From assembly GCA_900318645.1 (NCBI GenBank), contig ONLH01000038.1, positions 1-32,573 on the forward strand: a stretch of 32,573 nt of DNA, in the 5' to 3' direction. The stretch comes from an uncultured Prevotellaceae bacterium (GTDB taxonomy: Bacteria > Bacteroidota > Bacteroidia > Bacteroidales > Muribaculaceae). Below the pieces are notes generated by a model that saw only the letters and a list, made by a program, of their open reading frames with translations, ran no database searches and was not told where the DNA came from. Below, one piece after another: positions 1 to 7,996 of the stretch. Every line of letters starts with the position of its first letter. Position 1 is the stretch's first letter. The position numbers and the translations under genes are program-made.

Positions 1-675
1 ATCTATGTGGGTGATGAATGGAGCAATGCTTCGTTGTTATATTCAGGTCGCATGTTCGCTGGCTGTAACAGCCTGGTTGGTGGCCAGGGCACGACCTTCC
101 ATGACGGTCATGTTGATGGCGGCTACGCCCACATCGATGGAGGCCCGAGCAATCCCGGCTACCTCACCAAGAGGCCTGCCTTCACACGCGGTGACGTGAA
201 TGATGACCTCGACATCACCATCACCGACGTAACCGCCCTGATTGACTACCTGCTGAAGGGTGACGCCTCGGTCATCAATCTTGCCGCTGCCGACTGCGAC
301 CTGGATGGCAAAGTTAACATTTCGGATGTGACCTGCCTCATCAGCTTCCTGCTGAATGGCGCCTGGCCCGAACCGGTTTACACCGTTGTCGGCACCGCCA
401 ACCTGTTTGAAAGCGAGTGGGACCTCAACGACGAGCGCAACAACATGACTAAGGGTGCTGATGGCATCTACCGTTTAAACAAGGCCGGTTGGTTCCCGGA
501 AGGTACCGAAATCTATTTCAAGATTGTTACTAATCACTCTTATGCCTACTCATGGCCCGCCGAAGAAAGGCTCATTTACATTTACGAGACTGGTGCCTTC
601 AGCATTGACATCATTTTCGATCCCAATGCTCCCGACAATCAGAAGATTAACATTGATATGAACAAGATTTTCTAA
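1..675 (+). CDS. C-terminal part of a DUF285/dockerin surface protein (5' end outside window)
   Basis: The reading frame is open from base 1, so the gene starts upstream of the window. Visible order: the end of a DUF285 (BspA-like, leucine-rich-like) module with the family landmarks IYVGDEWS, MFAGCNSLVGG and YAHIDGG...NPGYL; a two-copy dockerin type I region (about nt 185–360) with paired Ca-loops and the helix words DVTALIDYLL and DVTCLISFLL; then about 100 extra residues ending in the stop at 673–675. The extra domain (about nt 370–672) is beta-rich and aromatic (motifs YTVVGTANLF, EIYFKIV, AYSWPA) and reminds me of the SusE/SusF-like or CBM-like tails of other Bacteroidales surface proteins; that is a guess from pattern only. 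It differs from the two DUF285 proteins downstream, where the dockerin is the very C-terminus. Presumed exported or cell-surface; the signal peptide is out of view. Confidence 0.85.
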   Translation: MYVGDEWSNASLLYSGRMFAGCNSLVGGQGTTFHDGHVDGGYAHIDGGPSNPGYLTKRPAFTRGDVNDDLDITITDVTALIDYLLKGDASVINLAAADCDLDGKVNISDVTCLISFLLNGAWPEPVYTVVGTANLFESEWDLNDERNNMTKGADGIYRLNKAGWFPEGTEIYFKIVTNHSYAYSWPAEERLIYIYETGAFSIDIIFDPNAPDNQKINIDMNKIF

Positions 676-753
676 GCGAGAGAAAGGTATAAAAAGGGCG
701 GCATGTGCTGTCCCACCCGAGACAGGAGGTACTGCCTCAAAAACATGAAATGA

Positions 754-785
754 CCGGCTGCCCACGCAGCCGGCCAATTTTTTGT
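754..785 (+). terminator. Rho-independent terminator after the DUF285 fragment
   Basis: Perfect 8-bp GC stem CCGGCTGC (754–761) / GCAGCCGG (766–773) with a CCAC loop, followed by CCAATTTTTTG. It lies about 80 nt after the stop codon. Confidence 0.75.
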
Positions 786-802
786 TGAGTGATGCTGGTC
801 TT

Positions 803-905
803 TTCATCCGTTTGTTCGTTCGTACAAAAGGGCACATGATGGTGACGCTGACTTGGCTTGTTTCTCACTTATCACACACGCTTAGACGAATAAATGGATA
901 GACGA
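803..905 (+). repeat. Intergenic repeat, copy A
   Basis: This stretch aligns with 2184–2278: both have a CGTTCGTACAAA start, a central GGCATG/GGCTTG-TTTCTCACTT block and an end made of GACGAATAAATGGATAGACGA-like tetranucleotide words. No coding potential was recognised. The rest of the 676–994 gap holds a terminator and the promoter of the next gene. Confidence 0.6.
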
Positions 906-926
906 AAAGGTTACTGTTCATTGTTT

Positions 927-957
927 TTTGATTATTTTTGGTAAATAGCTAACTTTG
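927..957 (+). promoter_or_regulatory. Bacteroidetes-type promoter of the dockerin–FGE gene
   Basis: TTTG at 927–930, a 19-bp spacer and TAACTTTG at 950–957 match the Bacteroidetes -33/-7 consensus. The ATG at 995 follows after about 33 nt of leader. Confidence 0.75.
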
Positions 958-994
958 CAGATGGAAAGACATATTACTGATTAATACAAGAAAC

Positions 995-1984
995 ATGAAG
1001 AAAGCGTTACAATCTTTAGTTTTGCTGCTGGCCCTCCTGATGGTGCCTGTTGCAGCCAATGCCGATGCTCGCTTGGTAACACTCAATACCGTGGTGGGCG
1101 ACTTGGACAACAACAACGCGGTTACCATTGCCGACGTGTCAGCCTTGATCAACTACCTGCTGACGGGCAATGCCTCGAGCGTCAATCTGGCTGCAGCCGA
1201 CTGCAACCAGGACGGTGAGGTGAGAATCAACGACGTGACGGCCCTCATCGACTACCTGCTGAGCGGCAACTGGCCTTGGGTCGTGCCTGAGGTTGAAACC
1301 TTTACCGTCAATGGCGTGACTTTCAACATGGTATTGGTTGAGGGCGGCACCTTCACGATGGGTGCATCAGAGGATGATGAGGATGCCTCCTACAATGAGA
1401 AACCAGCCCACGAGGTGACGCTGTCGAGTTATAGTATCGGTGAGACCGAGGTGACGCAGGAGCTGTGGCTGGCCGTGATGGGCAGCAACCCGAGCAGGTT
1501 CACTGGCGACCTTACCCGTCCTGTGGAGTGTATTGATTGGAACGACTGTCAATCATTCATTATCAATTTGAACCAGTTGACAGGCAAAACCTTCCGCTTG
1601 CCCACCGAGGCAGAATGGGAGTTTGCAGCCCGTGGCGGCAATAAGAGCGAGGGCTACAAGTATGCTGGCGGTAACGACTTGAATGAAGTAGCATGGTATA
1701 GAGGCAATTCGAGCAGTAAGACCCATCAAGTAGCCACCAAGGCTCCTAATGAGTTGGGGCTGTATGACATGTCGGGTAACGTCTTTGAGTGGTGCAATGA
1801 CTGGTATGACAGCTATACTGACACTGAAGGCCAGATGAATCCCCAAGGGCCATCTTCGGGCTCTAACCGCATATCTCGTGGCGGCAGCTGGGACACCACG
1901 GCTGAATACTGCCGCTCGTCGTTCCGCCTTAGCCGCTGGCCGACGAGCTTGAACCATGCCCTGGGGCTGCGCCTCGCTCTCTAG
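995..1984 (+). CDS. Secreted protein: N-terminal dockerin + formylglycine-generating-enzyme (SUMF1)-like domain
   Basis: 329 aa. Residues 1–23 are a signal peptide (MKKALQSLVLLLALL...ANA). Residues about 33–93 are a dockerin type I pair (GDLDNNNAVTIADVSALINYLL, split by a linker from DCNQDGEVRINDVTALIDYLL). Residues about 110–327 are an FGE-sulfatase/SUMF1 fold with the motifs MVLVEGGTFTMG, RLPTEAEWEFAARGG, GLYDMSGNVFEWCNDW and RISRGGSW. Authentic formylglycine-generating enzymes use two nearby cysteines after the GGS[WY] motif; here only C306 remains (DTTAEYCRSS), so oxidase activity is doubtful and a binding or structural role is likelier. No sulfatase gene is visible nearby. The dockerin matches those of the neighbouring DUF285 proteins but sits at the N-terminus. 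The gene has its own promoter at 927–957. Confidence 0.88.
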   Translation: MKKALQSLVLLLALLMVPVAANADARLVTLNTVVGDLDNNNAVTIADVSALINYLLTGNASSVNLAAADCNQDGEVRINDVTALIDYLLSGNWPWVVPEVETFTVNGVTFNMVLVEGGTFTMGASEDDEDASYNEKPAHEVTLSSYSIGETEVTQELWLAVMGSNPSRFTGDLTRPVECIDWNDCQSFIINLNQLTGKTFRLPTEAEWEFAARGGNKSEGYKYAGGNDLNEVAWYRGNSSSKTHQVATKAPNELGLYDMSGNVFEWCNDWYDSYTDTEGQMNPQGPSSGSNRISRGGSWDTTAEYCRSSFRLSRWPTSLNHALGLRLAL

Positions 1985-1992
1985 CTCTACTC

Positions 1993-2050
1993 ATTCGCTC
2001 ATCCGTTCGTTCACTATTATATATAAATATGAACGAACGGATGAACGAAT
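1993..2050 (+). repeat. Long hairpin of GAAC/GGAT tetranucleotide words
   Basis: Left arm 1993–2012 (ATTCGCTCATCCGTTCGTTC) pairs with right arm 2031–2050 (GAACGAACGGATGAACGAAT) with one mismatch in 20, around an AT-rich 18-nt loop. It begins nine bases after the stop codon of the FGE gene. It may stop transcription, but it lacks a classical T-run after the stem. Confidence 0.7.
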
Positions 2051-2054
2051 AGAA

Positions 2055-2087
2055 AGGTTGTGTCATCGCAAGTTTTGACACAAACCT
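2055..2087 (+). repeat. Second hairpin directly after the tetranucleotide hairpin
   Basis: AGGTTGTGTCA (2055–2065) pairs with TGACACAAACCT (2076–2087) with one bulged base. No T-run follows. Function unknown. Confidence 0.55.
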
Positions 2088-2130
2088 ATTCTAATCATAT
2101 ATATTCTCTCTCAACACAACGTTTTAATTC

Positions 2131-2278
2131 ATTCGCTTATCCGTTCATTCGCTCGTACGAATGGATGCGTCATCTGCTCATTCGTTCATCCGTTCGTACA
2201 AATGAGCACGTGACTGTGACCTGGCATGTTTCTCACTTTCTTACATACGCATGAATGAACGAACGGATGGACGGATAG
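2131..2278 (+). repeat. Intergenic repeat, copy B, with flanking tetranucleotide words
   Basis: ATTCGCTTATCCGTTCATTC (2131–2150) and ATTCGTTCATCCGTTCGTAC (2180–2199) are variants of the word that forms the hairpin arms at 1993–2050; 2252–2271 carries the inverted form. The stretch 2184–2278 aligns with 803–905. A short open frame (2060–2254) is composed of these repeats and is not regarded as a gene. Confidence 0.6.
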
Positions 2279-2577
2279 GTGTCGGTCTCTATTTCTTTTT
2301 TTTCTGTTCCTGGGGTAAGGACCTTGGTTTATTGTTGAAAATGAGTTTTCAGGAATGATGTGTTTTTTATTGGTTTCCTGTTATAACTGTATCGGCATCA
2401 GCTAATTGGATGAAATGATGAGATAAGGGGATTACTTTAAGGGCCTGTAATAGGCGAGGGCTACTTTGGGGTACTCACATTAATCCTACTTGTTTTCCTC
2501 GGATACCAGTGGTTTTTTGATGATTTTTACTAAATTTGCAGCAAATTAGAAAATTCACGTGTTAAAATGCTTGTAAT
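2279..2577 (+). other. Leader and upstream region of the 930-aa DUF285 gene
   Basis: About 300 nt without a gene. The only recognised element is the -7 box at 2531–2538; otherwise it is AT-rich with no clear structure. Confidence 0.5.
2531..2538 (+). promoter_or_regulatory. -7 box of the 930-aa DUF285 gene
   Basis: TAAATTTG inside TTTTACTAAATTTGC, 47 nt before the ATG. The same block precedes the paralogous gene (5804–5811). No TTTG is found at the usual -33 spacing, which suggests a weak or activator-dependent promoter. Confidence 0.6.
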
Positions 2578-5370
2578 ATGAAGAATTCGTTACTTTTTCG
2601 GTTGTTTGTCTTGGTGCCGGCCATGATGTGTGCCCTTGGCGCCAGCGCCCAAGAGGCCTATGCCTGGTATTCGCCGGGGGCCAATTCGCTGACGTTCTGC
2701 TACGACAACGAGCGCAGTATCTGTGTGGGCACGACCTATGACTTGAACGATGGCGCCACCGAGCCTGGTTGGATAACCGATGGCAACGGTGCCTATGTAA
2801 AGCATGTTGCCTTTCACCACTCGTTCGCCGATGTTCGCCCGACGTCGACCTACCACTGGTTCTACGAAATGCGTAACCTTGAATCCGTCAATGGGATGAG
2901 GTACTTGAACACCAGTGAGGTGACGCGCATGGATTACATGTTTCATGCCTGCTATAAATTGACGAGCATTGACTTGAGTTATTTCAACACGAGCAATGTG
3001 ACAAGCATGTCTGGCATGTTCTCGCGTTGCTCCGGTTTGACGGTGCTTGACTTGAGCACCTTCAACACGACCAATGTGGAAGCCATGGATTATATGTTCA
3101 ATGGTTGTACCAATCTGACCACCATCTATGTCGGTACCGAATGGAGTACTGCGGCTGTGATCAGATCTACCGACATGTTCTATAACTGTACTAGCCTGTT
3201 GGGCGGCAAGGGTACCCCCTACGATGCCAACCATGTGGACAAGGCGTATGCCCACCTCGACGGTGAAGGAGGCTTCCCGGGCTACTTGAGCAATATTGTT
3301 CCTGGGCCCTATGCCTGCTTCACGACGGCGGACAAGACGCTGACGTTCTACTACGATAACCAGCGCAATACGCGCCCGGGCAAGACCTATGACCTGAACG
3401 AGGGAAAAAACAATTCTGGTTGGAGAGATGATGGCACCAATAACGAAGTGAAGAAGGTGGTCTTTGACCCGTCGTTCGCCGAGGCACGCCCGACGACCAC
3501 CTACGGTTGGTTTTACGGCATGCAGTGGATGAAATCCATCGAGGGCCTGGAGTATCTGAACACCAGTGAGGTGACCCTTATGAATTATATGTTCTATGAC
3601 TGCAGTGACTTGACGAGCATTGACTTGAGTCATTTCAACACCGACAAGGTAAGACACATGCCTGGCTTGTTCTCCTACTGCCAGAAACTGACGAGCCTTG
3701 ACTTGAGCACCTTCAACACCGCCAATGTGGAAACCATGGATTATATGTTCTCCATGTGTGTCAATCTGCAAACCATCTATGTCAGCAGCGGATGGAGTAC
3801 CGAGGTTCTGGACGATACCGATGATATGTTCTATTATTGTATAGACCTGGTGGGTGGCAAGGGCACGACCTATACCAGGGACCACATTGGATCAGAATAC
3901 GCCCACATCGACGGCGGTGAGAGCAACCCGGGCTACTTGAGCGATATTAATCCTGCGCCCTATGCCTGCTACATGGCCGAGGATGCGACGCTGATATTCT
4001 ACTACGATAACGTGCGCGGTCCTCGCCCGGGCAAGACCTACGACCTGAACACGGACAACAACGAAACCGCCTGGCGCGCCGATGGCATCAGCGCCAATGT
4101 GTCCAAGGTGGTGTTTGACCCGTCGTTCGCCGAGGCCCGCCCGACGACCACCTACGCTTGGTTTAGCGGTATGACGTTGCTTCGACCCATCGAGGGCATG
4201 GAGTATTTGAACACCAGTGAGGTGACCAGTATGAAGCACATGTTCTATAACTGCAATGAATTGACGAGCCTTGACTTGAGCCATTTCAACACAGCCAAGG
4301 TGACAGACATGTCGGGCATGTTCGCTCTCTGCGTATACTTGACGAGCCTTGACTTGAGCACCTTCAACACCGCCAATGTGGAGGCCATGGATTCTATGTT
4401 CCATGCCTGTGTCAGTCTGAAAACCATCTATGTGGGCGACGGATGGAGCACAGCGGCTGTGACCGAATCCGAGAGAATGTTCAATGACTGTATCGACCTG
4501 GCGGGCGACCATGGCACGAGTTACGACAACAACCACATCGACAAAGAATACGCCCACATCGACGGCGGTGCCAGCGACCCGGGCTACTTGAGCTATGTCG
4601 CACCCCAAGCCTATGCCTGCTACACGGCCGAGAACACGACGCTGACGTTCTACTACGACTACTATCGCACTGGCCGTAGCCGAACGGGCACGACCTACGG
4701 CTTGAACGATGGCGCAGTCGAACCCGGTTGGGCTAGCGATGGAACTAATGCCAAAGTGACACAGGTGGCCTTCGACCCCTCGTTCGCAGAGTTCCGCCCG
4801 ACGTTCACCTGCTACTGGTTCTACGAGATGAGGAAGCTTGAATCCATCACAGGTATGGAGTACCTGAACACCAGCGAGGTAACGCGTATGGATGCCATGT
4901 TCAACCGCTGCTATAAATTGACGAGCCTGGATTTGAGCAGTTTCAACACCGAGAATGTGACAGATCTGGGTGAGATGTTCAGGGGCTGCAGCGCTCTGCG
5001 GACTATCTACGTGGGAGATGGTTGGCAACTGAGTGACATGGCTCAAGCGATCTCTAGAAATGTGTTCAATGACTGCACCAGCCTTGTGGGTGGTCAGGGC
5101 ACGGCCTACGATGCCGCCCATGTGGGTGCTGACTATGCCCACATCGATGGCGGTCCCAGCAATCCGGGATACTTCAGCGAGAAGCCTGACTTCATCCGAG
5201 GCGACGTGGACGGCGATGGTGTTGTTGGCATCAGCGATGTGACGGCCTTAATCAATCTGCTGCTCGCGGGCAACGCTTCAATGCCTGTTGCCGACTGCAA
5301 TCAGGACGGCAGCATCAACATCGGCGACGTGACGGCCCTGATCAACTACCTGCTCTCTGGCGCTTGGTAA
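2578..5370 (+). CDS. BspA-like DUF285 surface protein, four modules plus C-terminal dockerin
   Basis: 930 aa with an N-terminal signal peptide (MKNSLLFRLFVLVPAMMCALGASAQ). Four tandem modules of about 215 aa start near nt 2655, 3305, 3955 and 4608. Each opens with a YACYT..TLTFYYD..R segment, continues with FDPSFAEARPTTTY.WF and EYLNTSEVT, then carries DUF285 repeats of about 25 residues (LTSLDLSTFNTANV..M..MF..C), and closes with IYVG.GWST, LVGG.GT.YD and YAHIDGG...NPGYLS. Module 4 is shorter, with one DUF285 unit fewer. Residues about 871–930 form a dockerin type I pair (GDVDGDGVVGISDVTALI and DCNQDGSINIGDVTALI). DUF285 proteins are thought to be surface adhesins with a leucine-rich-repeat-like fold; no substrate can be inferred. 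The start is shared, almost base for base, with the paralog at 5852. Confidence 0.9.
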   Translation: MKNSLLFRLFVLVPAMMCALGASAQEAYAWYSPGANSLTFCYDNERSICVGTTYDLNDGATEPGWITDGNGAYVKHVAFHHSFADVRPTSTYHWFYEMRNLESVNGMRYLNTSEVTRMDYMFHACYKLTSIDLSYFNTSNVTSMSGMFSRCSGLTVLDLSTFNTTNVEAMDYMFNGCTNLTTIYVGTEWSTAAVIRSTDMFYNCTSLLGGKGTPYDANHVDKAYAHLDGEGGFPGYLSNIVPGPYACFTTADKTLTFYYDNQRNTRPGKTYDLNEGKNNSGWRDDGTNNEVKKVVFDPSFAEARPTTTYGWFYGMQWMKSIEGLEYLNTSEVTLMNYMFYDCSDLTSIDLSHFNTDKVRHMPGLFSYCQKLTSLDLSTFNTANVETMDYMFSMCVNLQTIYVSSGWSTEVLDDTDDMFYYCIDLVGGKGTTYTRDHIGSEYAHIDGGESNPGYLSDINPAPYACYMAEDATLIFYYDNVRGPRPGKTYDLNTDNNETAWRADGISANVSKVVFDPSFAEARPTTTYAWFSGMTLLRPIEGMEYLNTSEVTSMKHMFYNCNELTSLDLSHFNTAKVTDMSGMFALCVYLTSLDLSTFNTANVEAMDSMFHACVSLKTIYVGDGWSTAAVTESERMFNDCIDLAGDHGTSYDNNHIDKEYAHIDGGASDPGYLSYVAPQAYACYTAENTTLTFYYDYYRTGRSRTGTTYGLNDGAVEPGWASDGTNAKVTQVAFDPSFAEFRPTFTCYWFYEMRKLESITGMEYLNTSEVTRMDAMFNRCYKLTSLDLSSFNTENVTDLGEMFRGCSALRTIYVGDGWQLSDMAQAISRNVFNDCTSLVGGQGTAYDAAHVGADYAHIDGGPSNPGYFSEKPDFIRGDVDGDGVVGISDVTALINLLLAGNASMPVADCNQDGSINIGDVTALINYLLSGAW

Positions 5371-5409
5371 TGCTCGCGCTGCTCGCAGTTTAAAGTTTAG
5401 TGTTTAGAG
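5368..5409 (+). repeat. Low-complexity repeat beginning at the stop codon
   Basis: After TAA the sequence repeats the words TGCTCGC/GCTGCTCGC and then GTTTAAAGTTTAGTGTTTAG. It is one of several gene ends here that run directly into short repeats. Confidence 0.45.
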
Positions 5410-5498
5410 GGGCATCCGCGTTCTTTTATTCAAAAAACAAGTAAAACAACTTGGCTGCCGCATACTTGATAAAAGAAAAAATAATTACAACAAATACA

Positions 5499-5682
5499 AT
5501 GGGGGTGTGTCATAATTGCGGCATGGTAATATAACCGTGCTATCGCACGGGAAATTAAACAAATTTTTAAATTAAAATTAATATTTAATTTATATTAATA
5601 AAAATTTTATAATTAATTTGCTTAATTTCCCGCCCGCAGGGCGGTTATAATTCTAGCAATTGATTTATGGCACACCCCCTTC
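5499..5682. mobile_element. MITE-like AT-rich palindromic element (no transposase)
   Basis: Terminal inverted repeats GGGGGTGTGTCATAA (5501–5515) and TTATGGCACACCCCC (5665–5679) match at 14 of 15 positions. Pairing resumes inside: GGGAAATTAAACAAATT on the left matches the inverted AATTTGCTTAATTTCCC on the right, and AATATAACC matches GGTTATAATT. Each arm also has its own hairpin (CCGTGC-TATC-GCACGG at 5535–5550; CCGCCC-GCA-GGGCGG at 5630–5644). The centre is almost pure A/T. No open frame fits inside. A target-site duplication is not obvious. Taken together this resembles a non-autonomous, IS-derived miniature element of about 180 bp; the parent IS is unknown. The remainder of 5371–5851 shows only the -7 box of the next gene. 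Confidence 0.6.
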
Positions 5683-5803
5683 GTTAAATCCGCTAAATAT
5701 GCCGACAGTAATAATAGCGGAGGATGTCTCTGTGCGGTTTTGTTTATTTGTCCAAGCAGTGCCGAAATTGGGGGCTCCTATAGGCTAAAACAATTATTTT
5801 TAC

Positions 5804-5811
5804 TAAATTTG
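5804..5811 (+). promoter_or_regulatory. -7 box of the 714-aa DUF285 gene
   Basis: TAAATTTG in TTTTTACTAAATTTGCGGC, 48 nt before the ATG, matches the promoter block of the paralog at 2531. No -33 TTTG at normal spacing. Confidence 0.6.
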
Positions 5812-5851
5812 CGGCAAAATCACGATATTCACGTTTTAAATTGCGTATAAT

Positions 5852-7996
5852 ATGAAGAATTCGTTACTTTTTCGGATGGTCGTCCTGGTGACGGCCATGA
5901 TGTGCGCTCTGGGCGCCAGTGCCCAGGAGGCCTATGCAGTGTACACGGCGGACAACACGACGCTGTCGTTCTACTACGACAACGATCGCAGTAGCCGCAC
6001 GGGTACGACCTACGACCTGAACAATGGTCCCGTTGATCCCGGTTGGGTGACCGATTTCACCAATTTGAATGTGAAGCAGGTGGTCTTTGACCCCTCGTTT
6101 GCCGGTGCCCGCCCGACGAGCACCTTCTATTGGTTCTCCGGAATGAGGAACCTTGAAACTGTCACTGGTCTGGAGTACCTGAACACCAGCGAGGTGACTC
6201 GTATGGATGACATGTTCAACCGCTGCTATAAGTTGACGAGCCTGAACTTGGAAAAATTCAACCTCTCGAAGGTGACCGACTTGAGCGATATGTTCAGGAG
6301 CTGCGGCGCTCTGCAGACCATCTACGTGGGCGACGGCTGGAGAATGAGTGAGATGGCTCTCACCAGTTCTCATAATGTGTTCAAGGACTGCACCAGTCTC
6401 GTGGGAGGCAGGGGTACGGCCTATGACGCTGCCCATGTGGATGCCGACTATGCCCACGTCGACGGCGGCACGGGCAACCCGGGCTACCTGAGTGCAGGCA
6501 CCATGTCCTATGTCTGCTACACGCCCGAGAACACGACGCTGACGTTCTACTACGACAACCAGCGCGATTCCCGCCCGGGCAGGACCTATGACCTGAACAC
6601 GGGCATCAACAGAGTCGGTTGGGAACTGGACCATACCTGTAGCGAGGTGACCAATGCGGTCATTGACCCCTCGTTCGCCGGTGCCCGCCCAACGACAACC
6701 TATGCTTGGTTTTATGGGATGAATAAAATTGACACCATCATCGGCCTGGAGTACTTGAACACCAGCGAGGTGACCATTATGAACTGGATGTTCGGGCATA
6801 GCAATAATTTGGAGCACATCGACGTGAGTCACTTTAACACCGATAAGGTGACCTCGATGTACGCTATGTTCGGGGATTGCGAGAAACTAAAGACCCTTGA
6901 CCTGTCCAACTGGAACACTGCCAATGTGACCGACATGGACATGATGTTCTCATTCTGTCTCGAACTGAAAACCATCTACGTGGGCAGTGGCTGGAACACC
7001 GATTGCGTCACTGAATCAGAGCATATGTTCGCAAACAACTTTCTCCTGGTGGGCGGCCAGGGCACAGCCTGGGACGCATCCAACCCGAAGGACAAGACTT
7101 ATGCCCACATCGATGGCGGCACGGGCAACCCGGGCTACTTGACCGATAAGTTCAATCCTGTGGCCTATGCTGTGTTTGAGAACCAGACCCTGACGTTCTA
7201 CTACGACTTCGAGCGCAATAGCCGCTCAGGCAAGGTCTATGAACTGAACACGGGAGACAACTTTCCCGCCTGGATTTATGACGGAATCACTGGCATTGTG
7301 CAATATGCAGTCTTTGACCCCTCGTTTGCCGATGCGCGTCCGACGTCCACCAACAGTTGGTTCATGGGTATGCAGTTTCTTAAGTCTATCGCAGGCATGG
7401 AGTATCTGAATACCAGCGAGGTGACCGATATGGGTGATATGTTCCTTAATTGCAGCTCATTGTCAAGCATCGACGTGAGTCACTTCAACACCGAAAAGGT
7501 GACCTTTATGGCAGGCTTGTTCGCTCAATGCAACAAACTAAAGATTCTTGACTTAAGCAGTTTCAACACGGCTAATGTGGCCACCATGAGATCTATGTTC
7601 GCATATTGTCAGGAACTGCAGACCATCTATGTGGGCGATGGTTGGAGCACCGCTTCAGCTATAGGAAGCGGCTTTGAGATGTTCCAGGACTGCAACAACC
7701 TCGTCGGCGGCCAGGGCACGACCTACGATCCCAACCACACCGAGGAGGACTACGCCCACATCGACGGCGGCCCCGACAACCCGGGCTACTTCACCGAGAA
7801 GTCTGCCTTTATCCGTGGCGACGTTGACAACGACGGCCAGATCAAGATTAGCGACGTGACAGCCCTGATCAACTACCTGCTCAGCGGTGACGCCTCAGGT
7901 ATCAACTTGCAGGCTGCAGACTGCGACCAGAATGGTGAAATCAAGATTACTGACGTGACAGCCCTCATCAACTATCTGCTCTCCCACTCGTGGTAG
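5852..7996 (+). CDS. BspA-like DUF285 surface protein, three modules plus C-terminal dockerin
   Basis: 714 aa, paralog of the 930-aa protein upstream, with a nearly identical signal peptide (MKNSLLFRMVVLVTAMMCALGASAQ). Three modules start near nt 5928, 6507 and 7160. The first is the short form (about 580 bp) and the next is about 650 bp. Module 1 resembles module 4 of the upstream gene most closely: both have NTSEVTRMD.MFNRCYKLTSL, a VTDL..MFR.C unit and NVF.DCTSLVGG. Residues about 652–714 are the dockerin pair (GDVDNDGQIKISDVTALI, DCDQNGEIKITDVTALI). Expected to be exported; a role as an adhesin or binding protein is a family-level inference. The stop codon is part of a TAGGCTTTAGG repeat. 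Confidence 0.9.
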   Translation: MKNSLLFRMVVLVTAMMCALGASAQEAYAVYTADNTTLSFYYDNDRSSRTGTTYDLNNGPVDPGWVTDFTNLNVKQVVFDPSFAGARPTSTFYWFSGMRNLETVTGLEYLNTSEVTRMDDMFNRCYKLTSLNLEKFNLSKVTDLSDMFRSCGALQTIYVGDGWRMSEMALTSSHNVFKDCTSLVGGRGTAYDAAHVDADYAHVDGGTGNPGYLSAGTMSYVCYTPENTTLTFYYDNQRDSRPGRTYDLNTGINRVGWELDHTCSEVTNAVIDPSFAGARPTTTYAWFYGMNKIDTIIGLEYLNTSEVTIMNWMFGHSNNLEHIDVSHFNTDKVTSMYAMFGDCEKLKTLDLSNWNTANVTDMDMMFSFCLELKTIYVGSGWNTDCVTESEHMFANNFLLVGGQGTAWDASNPKDKTYAHIDGGTGNPGYLTDKFNPVAYAVFENQTLTFYYDFERNSRSGKVYELNTGDNFPAWIYDGITGIVQYAVFDPSFADARPTSTNSWFMGMQFLKSIAGMEYLNTSEVTDMGDMFLNCSSLSSIDVSHFNTEKVTFMAGLFAQCNKLKILDLSSFNTANVATMRSMFAYCQELQTIYVGDGWSTASAIGSGFEMFQDCNNLVGGQGTTYDPNHTEEDYAHIDGGPDNPGYFTEKSAFIRGDVDNDGQIKISDVTALINYLLSGDASGINLQAADCDQNGEIKITDVTALINYLLSHSW

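Noticed and set aside
2060-2254. 64-aa plus-strand open frame between the FGE and DUF285 genes
   Set aside because: Composed of the tetranucleotide repeat and hairpin sequences; no start signal and no protein-like pattern.
2590-5142. Long minus-strand open frames (431 and 416 aa) opposite the 930-aa DUF285 gene; a similar one at 5864–6832
   Set aside because: They mirror the repeat structure of the DUF285 modules, have no signal peptide, promoter or family motif, and arise from the biased codon use of the sense gene.
2578-7996. DUF285 DNA repeats read as a phase-variable invertible system
   Set aside because: All repeats are in direct orientation within coding frames, and no recombinase gene or inverted repeat pair flanks a promoter.
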